From contig OX457027.1 in the NCBI GenBank assembly GCA_949752745.1, positions 75,150,700 through 75,214,699 on the forward strand: DNA of 64,000 bases, written 5' to 3'. This DNA is from Protula sp. h YS-2021 (taxonomy: Eukaryota; Annelida; Polychaeta; Sabellida; Serpulidae). Made by a program: the position numbers and the translations under genes. This document shows positions 42,701-54,000 of the stretch, piece after piece (within the stretch, counting starts at the first letter, position 1; each line of letters begins with the position of its first letter). The notes under the pieces are model-generated. The model worked only from the letters and a program-made list of their open reading frames with translations, did not search any database and was not told the DNA's origin.

Positions 42701-45700
42701 GACTATTTATTAAAATGTCGGATGTTCGAGTAGTGAGTAAAATTTTTTGAAATTTATTTATGTTTTCAATCTGTTTTCACATTTTTCTATCTATAACGCA
42801 AGAACATAAGTTGTTTGTACAGTCTGCAACATAAAATGGTGAAATAATGAAAATAATTCAATTTCTGTGACATTCGATTTAACGGTAGTCTATTCCGGAA
42901 TAGCCCACGAGAAAATATCTGGTTTCTTATTTGCTTCAGAATTCTTATTTTAAATAATACAGTGTTTATTATATTTACATTTCAGGGGAAGTAACAACAG
43001 GCTAGATGAAGAAGGTCGTGCAAGAAATAACGCTAACAGGTGTGTATATTTATTTAAAACCTCTGTTCAGTTGCTGCTTCTGCTTTGGAAGATTCTGTAT
43101 TTAGAATCGTGATGTTTCAACTTTTTTAAGTATGTCACAATTTTCAAATTTTGCGAATTTATTGGAACTTCGAAATTTACCAGTTCTACTTTAATTACTT
43201 TTGAACTTTAATTAAGCATATGCCGCATGAATAACAATGTTCATGAAATTACAAAGCTATTTGAATTCTTAATTCAGGTTATTTGACTCACAGAACAATG
43301 ACCGAGGAGGGTATAATGTTGGTGGTGTTTACTACTACCAAGGATCAAAAGTGCCCATAGAATGGTAAGGAAAACTCCCATTTCGCCAAGCCAGCCACAG
43401 CCAAGTGCATTCAAGCACAAGCATGACCTTTAGTGCAGCATTTTATCGAGCTTGCATTTCAAGTTTTGGTTTTGATAGTTGTTACTATTAAAATGCGTCG
43501 AACGTGAATAAATTCGTGTTTAATTTCGCAGTGTAAAGCAATGTTGCAAGGTAATTAAAAATCAAAAGCAGGTTTTCATGTAGCAGTGGAAAAGTATGGC
43601 ATTTATAAAGTTTTCCGAGGTATATGTGGCAAACTCAAGAAAAAAATCGAACTTTTAATACATTTGTGTGCATTTCTGAAAGGAACAATTACTGGTTGTA
43701 TTACGGAAATAGTTCTTGATCTGACGTAAAAACCTGTGTAGAATAGAATTTCTTGCTCCACAAAACATTCAGACTCGCACCATGAACTCCTTTTGTAATG
43801 CTCTTACAAGAAGAGAACTCTTACTTTTGCTAATGACAATTCTTGGTCACCCGCTGATTTGAGTATATGAACAACGACCAAAAAAAATCATACAATGGCG
43901 TTGGTATTGCTCGTTCGACATAGGACCAGCCAGCATTCCTGTGGGGGTCCGCTGAACCACTGTGAGATGATCATTCAATACATGTGTGCCGATAACGTGC
44001 GGGACGGCGCCACAACAACGTGAGTCATCACAGTGCCTGATCATTTACTGAGATTAGGTTAACATTTTGTGGGTCCTGGGCAAGACTCGTGATTGACCTA
44101 CCCCTGCCCATAACCTTCATCCAAGAATATCCCGTTCCTGGTGGGGGGGGGGTGTTTATTTTAAAGTGGCGTGCTAATCTGGCTTGAAAAAAAGTGGGTA
44201 TTTAAAATGTGGGTAAGGGTTTGAAATTCAACGTGTTCGTTGTGCCTGGTTTTAATCAACTGGCAGATTACCATGCAATATAATGCTATGTCGTCATAAG
44301 ATTGACGTTGTTTTTGCTATTGCTGTGCGTTGACGGGCTTTGCGGCGGCCCCGGGTGACTTGTCAAAGAAATCGAGTCGTTTGTGAGAACAGGAAAAAAA
44401 ATGTTGGGCGAAAGAAAACACAAATCAATGAATTTTCTGTTCCAGAACAATACCTGAAAATGTTCTTCAGTGTGATAATAATGACTGCAATACTGACACC
44501 CGCTACGGCATGCATGAAGATTTCTACTATTATATGAATTGTAAAATGAGAGAAAGAAACAAGGGCCTATTTACCGCCGACCAGGTATGAATTTATCTCT
44601 GGCGATGTAGTTTTAATCATCTGCACTTCAGATCTTGTAAACGAAATAAATAAAAATATCTGTGCATTTGTTGATAGGAGTTCAAATTATCGATCAGTTT
44701 TTTTTTCTGCCAGGATTTAAAGGGAGACCAGGCGAAGTACACACGGCAGAACCCTGGCGGTACGCGGCGAGGCTACGAGTGTCCCGAGGAACGCGACCAC
44801 TATCCTTACTGGCACCCAACGCCATGGCGGGTAGGATACCGTTATCGTTACTACACCCCATGTCATAGGGGGTAGGTTACCGTTATCGTTACTGGAACCC
44901 CATGTCATAGGGGTAGGTTGCTGTTATTGTTACTGCCACCCCTCGCCGTGGTGGGTAGGTTTCCGTTAGCGTTACTGGCACCCCATGTCATAGCGGGTAG
45001 ATTGCCATCATACTCTGTGGCACCCTTCGCCATAAGGATCGCGACCCGCTGCCTTTACTGACATCCGACACCATTGCGGGTAGGCAACCATTAGACGCCT
45101 TCTGCACTCTCGGTTGGCAGAGAGAGACTCAGACATATGTTTTAACACCGTATTGCACTTTGTTGTAATCTTGTTCGCGTCATGTAACATATATTGAAAA
45201 TTGTGACAACAACTTTGACATAAAATATGTCATGAGGGATTTCATTTTGTGTTGACAAATAATGCAGTGTTGAAAGACAGTTCGCAGAAATTTTGTAAAG
45301 GGAACGAGGTGGATGCGAAATTTCTGAGTGTTGCCAAGATTGGTTCATTAAACGACAGGTTACAAGTTCTAGTTGTAAAATGAGTACATTGAGCGTTATA
45401 CCTCGGGAATATATAGATTATTGCCATAGTGCAAAGGCAGTTGTCGGTTTCTGAGATCTAATTTCCTGGGTTAACTGACACATCATCGAATCTTTTAATG
45501 TATGGCTTAAAAAGTGAACTAAACAAAAATCCGTTGGCAGCGAATATTTGCACTGGTATAGAAATCGATACACAGATACAGAATAAGAAAGTGATTTATG
45601 GTCAAAGTCTGCTGCGTGGAAAGTGCGTCAAACACGTGATAGTATATTACATGGCAAAGAAAGAAAACAATGTTATGACTAAGACTGATTTATGTAGATT

Positions 45701-48700
45701 TAAAACAGGCAACGACGTTAATGCCCCTCAAAAAAAGGAGAGTAATGCAGAAACGAGAGTACGATCTTGCGTATGTCGTGACTCACAAATGCATAAGACG
45801 TGGCCTTTTAATGAGAACTTACATCAAAGAAAGGTCATGAATGCTGCTGTTTCCTTAAAAACTTTTCACTATTCTGCGTCAGAATATTTATTTTTGTCTG
45901 ATTTACAATTTGAAACCATCGTGGCCTTCTCATATGCGTTGAACATGAGTCATCGTGCGTGCAAAAAATTTACATCTTCATTGATTGGTGTTGCATGTTA
46001 TTGCTAAATTTATTTATTTATTTATTGCCGGATGAAAATCCATTGCATCTAAATCTTAATGTAGATGCACTTTATTGCTTAGTTTTTGTTGGCAATTGTT
46101 GACAAAGACTGTAAGTCTGTAGGAAGCCTTCCACTTGCGCAAGTACGTCAGTTCATGCTTCTTTACTTAGGCGAACTCAAAGTCTTGGTTAAGTTCAAAC
46201 TCTTTTCACTTAAGCGAATGTTAACAGCTCTTTTCTTTATAATTAAACCAACACGCTCTTGTATGATAATACAGTCTTATGCAAAGGTGAATGAGCATAA
46301 GTAGGGTTATTGCTGTTCATTTTCGATCTGCACAGCTTATATATCGTTATATGAATGAACTCTTTTCTTATGATAGTCATATGTCTGACATGCAACGATG
46401 CATGAAAAGCATTTTGCTGACACTTCAATAGATAATATAAAATTATATGCGAATTTGTGTGCATTAATATTTATCACGTGCTATAAAAGGGCGTTTATTC
46501 TGCGTAATTTACGAGCCGCCATGCGGGGTCTACATGAAATTAGTGCAGGTTGTCTTCCAAAAATATTAAAAGATCTTGAAATCTACGCGCACATTAATGA
46601 ATATAATAAGTCATATCTGTATATCAGAACGCAAGTGGAGAAGAAGCTAAGGGATTTGGGCTGGAAACGTGATTCCGGCTTCACAGTGCAGTCACAGATC
46701 ATGAAAAAGATGATAAGATGGGGGAAAGATAATTGGAGGAAAGCATTTAAAAATTTGATTGCAATGTAGCAAACCCCCTGTTCTCTAAAATTGTGGGAGT
46801 AGAAGGTGGGGTTGAATTGAGGGTTGTACTTGCTTGCTGCTATGTACAATGAATCGACAGTTTGCTGTAGCCTCTTCCCCCCCCCCCCCACCCCCGTCAC
46901 CTGTATCCGCCATTGAAACACTTGTCCCGTGGTATAGTTTTACGGTTCGTTTTATTTCAGGATCTAGCGATCATGACCACGGATGTGAGGAAGTGCCCGT
47001 ATTATGAGAAGGAAAGTGAAAACGTCAAAGGACGAGGGATGTGTGTCGTACCCAATGACTTCTTGCTGCATAATAATAAAAGGAAAAATATCGTCATTCC
47101 CAATACGAAACAAGAGTGCAACGTGAGTGTTGTTATCCATTCCTTCTATATTGGTTATACGCTAGTTTTTACCCTCAGCCAATATTGGCTGAAGGCTATT
47201 GCTATCGGTCTGTCCGTCCGTCCATCTGTCTGTCCGTAAACTTTCTTTGTCCGTTCGATATCTCAAAAAGTATTCATCGGCACTTCACCAAACCTTACAG
47301 GAAGGAAGTATATATAGTGTAGATGTGCAATGGGGGGTTCAATTTGTATCTTGTCTGTCCGTCCGTCCGTCCGTCGCACTTTAAACTTTTTTCTTGTCCG
47401 AGCGATATCTCAAAAACTATTCATTGGATCTTCACCAAACCTTACAGGAAGGAAGTATATATAGTGTAGATATGCAACGGTGGGTTCAGTTTGGCTCTTG
47501 TCCGTCCGTCTTGCCGTCCGTCACACTTTAAACTTTGTCTTATCCGGGCGATACCACAAAAACTATTCATCGCATCTTCACCAAACCGCACAGGAAGAAA
47601 GTATATATAGTATAGATGTGCAACTGAGGGTTCAATTTGGCTCGTGTCCATCCGTCTGTCCGTCCGTCGCACTTTAAACTTTTTCTTGTCCGGACGCTAT
47701 CTCAAAAACTATGTATGAAATCTTCACCAAACCTTACAAGAAGGAAGTAGATATAGTGCAGATGTAAACGGTGGCTTCAATTTGGCCAGTGTCCATTGGT
47801 CTGTCCATCCGTCGCACTTCAAACTTTTTTCTTGTCCAGGCGATATCCCAAAAACTATTCATTAGATCTTCACCAAACCTTACAGGAAGGAAGTATATGT
47901 AATGCAGATGTGCAACAGGGGGTTCAATTTGTCCCGTGTCCGTTCGTCTGTCCTCCCGTCACACTTTAAACTTTTTCTTGTCCGGGGCGATATCTCAAAA
48001 AGTATTCATCGGATCTTCACCAAACCTTACAGGAAGAAAGTATATCTAGTGTAGATGTGCATGGATCCGTCCGTCGCTCCATCCGTTGCACCTTGTGTAT
48101 TGTTTTTGTCCGGGTGGTATTTCAAAAGAGTAACTTGACCACAGTGTTGTAACCGCTATTAGCTGAGGGCTCTGCATCTCCGATGCCTATGTTTCCAACT
48201 AAATTTGTTTCATAAGTTTAAAAAGTTGCATTTACATGTATTTGTTTTGCAGGAAAAATGTTAATTAAGTTTTCCACATAGGCAATTCCTCGGACATGCT
48301 ATATACATTACGTCGCACATCATTAAAAATAAAATGAACGCGTTGACTTGGTGGTCAGTGACAGACGAAAAATAAATATTTGACATTGTGGTAAAACTCG
48401 CTTGTTTTGAGTAAATGACCAAGTAGTACCCCACCTCTGTTTTTTGCTCCATTTGAATCAATGATATGTATTTACTTCTGCAATTCATTTTTTTTGTTTA
48501 TTTCTCCAGAATTTTGTGTATCCGGAAGGGGACGAGGACGGGATCAAGGGCAAGTGGATGGAGTTTCCCGCCCACGGCATCGCCAAGCCTGTGTGCATGG
48601 AGGCGCTGTATTCCCGGATCAATCACCTTGGCAACGGTGTTGGCGGATACCCCAATGTCTTTAACTGGACTGTGCCCAGTGACTTTGAGCATGAGCGCTG

Positions 48701-50964
48701 TGTGATGAGAATAAGGTGTGTGAATGGCGTGCAGCAGAACTTCTGTGATGCCCTGGAATCTCAATACAACGGGTTCTGTGCAGGAAGCAATGTGTTGCTG
48801 GTTTATTGAAGTGCAAAGCATATGGTATTAGCTTAGATATGTTCTGAACACGTTTAGCAGTGGAATCCAGGTTAATAATCACTCAGAGATGACATATATG
48901 TATATATTGTCTCCAGCTAGGTAAAACAAATCCTCAACAAAGCCAACAAGGTTAGAAAGATCACCAAAAAATAAAACTGACATTTCTGTTAGACCTGATA
49001 CTCTAATTCTTCCATTACCTTATACAGGTACAACATAACAACCAATGAATACGAAGCATGGAACGGCGTTGACTCGAGCAACAATAAACAGGACGGTCAG
49101 GACGCTGCTAACATCGACCTGTCGGCGCGATTCGATTTCGCCAATCAGGCAGAAGCAGAGGCGCGAGGCTACGAATTCAAGAACAACCCACAAGTGGAAA
49201 TCTTCAGCGAACTCGGTGATTTCAAACTACAGCTGGCGGTGAATACAGCACAGTATGGGCGGACCTTCCAAGACAGGTGCGCTCGTAGGCGGGCTTTGAT
49301 TTGAGTAATGGGACTGCACGTGATAGTTTGAATGTTACAGTTCTGATATTTTAACAGGAGCAGAAATGTAATAATTCGTTTGTTAAAATGCGTTTGTTAA
49401 AAGGTGAAGGAAAAGAATACATGGAAGAATGAAAGACAAAAAATACAGTTTCGATATTTTCATAATTTCAGCTGTTTCGAAACACAAAGTTTGGAAAGAT
49501 GCCTCTCTAAGACACAGAATTTGTAAATTTATCACGATATTTGTAAAAAAAACTTCTATGTCGCATCTAATTTAGATATTGCCGAAGCTCCTATGCAAAG
49601 ATTGGTTAGTTATTTTTGGCTGACATTTTAAACTTTGTCCAAAATAACGGTCTGGTTCAGGTCACACACATTCGCTGTTAGAAAACGGGCGTCGGGAATG
49701 AGTGAAGATGTGGCTATCTATAACATTAACGTACGAGGGAAGAGGGGCAATATCGTGCAGGTGTACCCTGCCGTAGAGTACGACTTCGTGCCCAATACCC
49801 TGCAAGTGGCACCCGAAGATTATATACACTTTCAGTGAGTGTCTTTTGTAATTTTTTCTGAGTTAAGTGCCAGTAGTTAGCGCATTAACTGAGATCAGTA
49901 GGTAGTTAACAAAGTTCTTTTAAAAGGTGTCATTTGTTCACCAATTTAAAATATGTCATACTTTCTTGAGATTAATTTCTCGTGATAGATACGCTTTGGT
50001 GTTGATTGTTAAAGTGCTGGTATAAGACGGTTCTGTCTCTTGCATAAGCAAAGCTTATAACCTTTCACGCGTTGTTTGTTCAGGTGGACGGGATCGAATA
50101 CTAACCCACAGAACAACGACGGTCAAGGGCGGCAGGGGACAGACAGATCGAACGTGGTACTGCAGGCGGGTGAGGTCTACGACGAAGGCAGTAGACAGCG
50201 CTGGTACGGCGACGTCGATAAAGTGGGCCACTGGGGCAGGAGCTACCCGGAAAACATCGACAAGAAATCTTTCTTGGGACTTTCAACGAAGGAGAGAAGG
50301 CAGTTGGCTCTGCTAGAAAATGGTAAGTACCTTATAACACCCTTACCCCATTGTCCTGTGTAGCATGTGGAGGTAAATATGAAGAAGAAGAATAATAGAG
50401 ATGGGGTACAAGTAATAGTGTTCATATTATTTCGCAGCAAGTAATAAGGGGGAGGTCAATTGCAAGTATTAAATTTAAATTACTGTATGCCAGGGAAAGT
50501 TATGCATTGAAATATAACTGTGTGATGCTAACCTCAGTTGTCTTTTGACAAAAATGTTTTATTCAGTGCAATTTCGCGGTGAGATGTCGGAGTTGGATGA
50601 TGCTGGGACGTATTACGACCTTGGCCCCAAGAAGGTGACATCGACGGGTGTTTATCACTACATGTGTACGAGGAACAACAACTTCTCGAACCGCAGCCAG
50701 AAGGGCCGTATCATTGTGCGCGATGGCCGAGTGCACGAAGTGGCGATTGGCTGGAACGGCGGCGTCATCGAGGTGGATGATGGGTAAGCCCTTGTGCAGC
50801 AGGTGCTCGTTCATTTGCACCACTTGAAACCAGCCAAAACGATGGCAATAAACCGAGAGTATCAACAATCCGTGTGAAAGTAGATGAAAAAGTACCACGC
50901 GGGACTAGAAACAGAACAGTTAAATGAGTTAACCGTGCAGTGTAGGCCACAGAAGTGTGTACCC

Positions 50965-51018
<54 letters not shown>

Positions 51019-54000
51019 GGTAATTTTTTATATAGCGTTAATTCACAATTGTTATATTGCTCTAAGCGTTTTTTAAATTTAATAACATATATGATTAACA
51101 TACCCTACTGAACACCCGTAAGACTCGCAAAATATGACGATATTATAAGACTTCCATGAGGCAACACTCGGGTGGGGGAGGGGGGTGGGCACCATTGCGG
51201 GGTGTGAATTAACGGTCGCCTGCTTTGGCTTCCTCACTGTTGATACTTTACAGATTTCTAGCTTCATTTCTTTAGCTGACTGAAATAGTACCTTCATTAC
51301 TGGGTGGGAGAGGTCTTTGCTATCCTCGAGGTGGAAGATGAAGACTTCCAGGATATTTCATTCCATTTGATGTATAACGTGGTAATCGAGCTTCATCTAA
51401 ATCTAATGCCCCTATTTTGAAATTAATGACTCATGAGTGAGTGACGTCATTGGTTTTGTTGTCTTACAGTGAGGCCGTGATCACTGTGGAGTGAGGCACA
51501 TTAATGACTGATGAGTGAGTGACGTCATTGGTTTTGTTGTCTTACAGTGAGGCCGTGATCACTGTGGAGTGAGGCACATTAATGACTGATGAGTGAGTGA
51601 CGTCATTGGTTTTGTTGTCTTACAGTGAGGCCGTGATCACTGTGGAGCGAGGTACATTAATGACTCATGAGTGAGTGACGTCATTGGTTTTGTCTTCTTA
51701 CAGTGAGGCCGTGATCACTGTGGAGCGAGGCACATTAATGACTGATGAGTGAGTGACGTCATTAGTTTTATTGTCTTACAGTGAGGCCGTGATCACTGTG
51801 GAGCGAGGCACATTAATGACTGATGAGTGAGTGACGTCATTGGTTTTGTTGTCTTACAGTGAGGCCGTGATCACTGTGGAGCGTGGCACATTAATGACTC
51901 ATGAGTGAGTGACGTCATTGGTTTTATTGTCTTACAGTGAGGCCGTGATCACTGTGGAGCGAGGCACATTAATGACTGATGAGTGAGTGACGTCATTGGT
52001 TTTGTTGTCTTACAGTGAGGCCGTGATCACTGTGGAGCGAGGCACATTAATGACTGATGAGTGAGTGACGTCATTGGTTTTGTTGTCTTACAGTGAGGCC
52101 GTGATCACTGTGGAGTGAGGCACATTAATGACTGATGAGTGAGTGACGTCATTGGTTTTGTTGTCTTACAGTGAGGCACATTAATGACTGATGAGTGAGT
52201 GACGTCATTGGTTTTGTTGCCTTACAGTGAGGCCGTGATCACTGTGGAGCGAGGCACATTAATGACTGATGAGTGAGTGACGTCATTGGTTTTGTTGTCT
52301 TACAGTGAGGCCGTGATCAATGTGGAGCGAGGCACATTAATGACTGATGAGTGAGTGACGTCATTGGTTTTCTTGTCTTACAGTGAGGCCGTGATCACTG
52401 TGGAGCGAGGCACATTAATGACTGATGAGTGAGTGACGTCATTGGTTTTATTGTCTTACAGTGAGGCCGTGATCACTGAGGAGCGAGGCACATTAATGAC
52501 TGATGAGTGAGTGACGTCATTGGTTTTGTTGTCTTACAGTGAGGCACATTAATGACTGATGAGTGAGTGACGTCATTGGTTTTGTTGCCTTACAGTGAGG
52601 CCGTGATCACTGTGGAGCGAGGCACATTAATGACTGATGAGTGAGTGACGTCATTGGTTTTGTTGTCTTACAGTGAGGCCGTGATCAATGTGGAGCGAGG
52701 CACATTAATGACTGATGAGTGAGTGACGTCATTGGTTTTGTTGTCTTACAGTGAGGCCGTGATCACTGTGGAGCGAGGCACATTAATGACTGATGAGTGA
52801 GTGACGTCATTGGTTTTATTGTCTTACAGTGAGGCCGTGATCACTGAGGAGCGAGGCACATTAATGACTGATGAGTGAGTGACGTCATTGGTTTTGTTGT
52901 CTTACAGTGAGGCCGTGATCACTGTGGAGCGAGGCACATTAATGACTGATGAGTGAGTGACGTCATTGGTTTTGTTGTCTTACAGTGAGGCTGTGATCAC
53001 TGTGGAGCGAGGCACATTAATGACTGATGAGTGAGTGACGTCATTGGTTTTATTGTCTTACAGTGAGGCCGTGATCACTGAGGAGCGAGGCACATTAATG
53101 ACTGATGAGTGAGTGACGTCATTGGTTTTGTTGTCTTACAGTGAGGCCGTGATCACTGTGGAGCGAGGCACATTAATGACTGATGAGTGAGTGACGTCAT
53201 TGGTTTTGTTGTCTTACAGTGAGGCCGTGATCACTCTGGAGCGAGGCACATTAATGACTGATGAGTGAGTGACGTCATTGGTTTTGTTGTCTTACAGTGA
53301 GGCCGTGATCACTGTGGAGCGAGGTACATTCGACGAGTTGATTTACATGAGAGTCGAGAAGTGGGACCCAAAAATAGGAGATGAGCACATTAAAGATGTT
53401 GGTGGAGAAATGGATGTGAGTATAACAAAAGTAATAGGGGAGTAATTCACATTTTCCAATAGTGGACCGCTATCTAAAACCTTAATTCTGGGGAACATAG
53501 GCGTTATGAGGAAGCGTGATTATCGATTTCACCAGTGATTACTCGAATTTCAAATCAAAAGAAAAAGAACCCAAAGAAACTAATCGATTTGTTTTTGGAA
53601 GCAATCTTTATTGATTATTTGTGTTATTGGTTTTTGCATATGAAGTTATATGCCAGTGTCGCACACGTTTACTGATTAATTAAGTCTAACTTTAGTGCAG
53701 TGAAAAGCCTATTGAAACTGACCATTGGATTGAAAGGAGAGCATTCAGTGGTTTCGCGATTGGCGATATTTATGTTACTTAATTAATATGTTTAATGTTG
53801 TGTATTCTACAGGCTGGTAGCAGATATGAAAGCGACTTTCTTGTCGTGATGCCCGAGGGAAAACTATCCGACAAGAAATTTGAAATCAAAATGAAAGTAA
53901 AGGAAGTGGGCGGCTTAAAAGTACTGGCTATGTATCGCTCTACTAGCGACAAGCTTGAGAACTGGGAAAAAATGGACGCATCTTTTAAAAATAACTGGGC

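Noticed and set aside
48716..48809. Extension of gene B exon 8 to a stop at 48809
   Set aside because: Frame is open, but the donor GTGTGT after AATAAG matches a shared intron in gene A, and exon 9 continues the alignment.
51422..53330. A CRISPR-like or leader-repeat array
   Set aside because: Units are directly abutting with no unique spacers, the DNA is from an animal-type genome, and each unit is clearly derived from an exon boundary.
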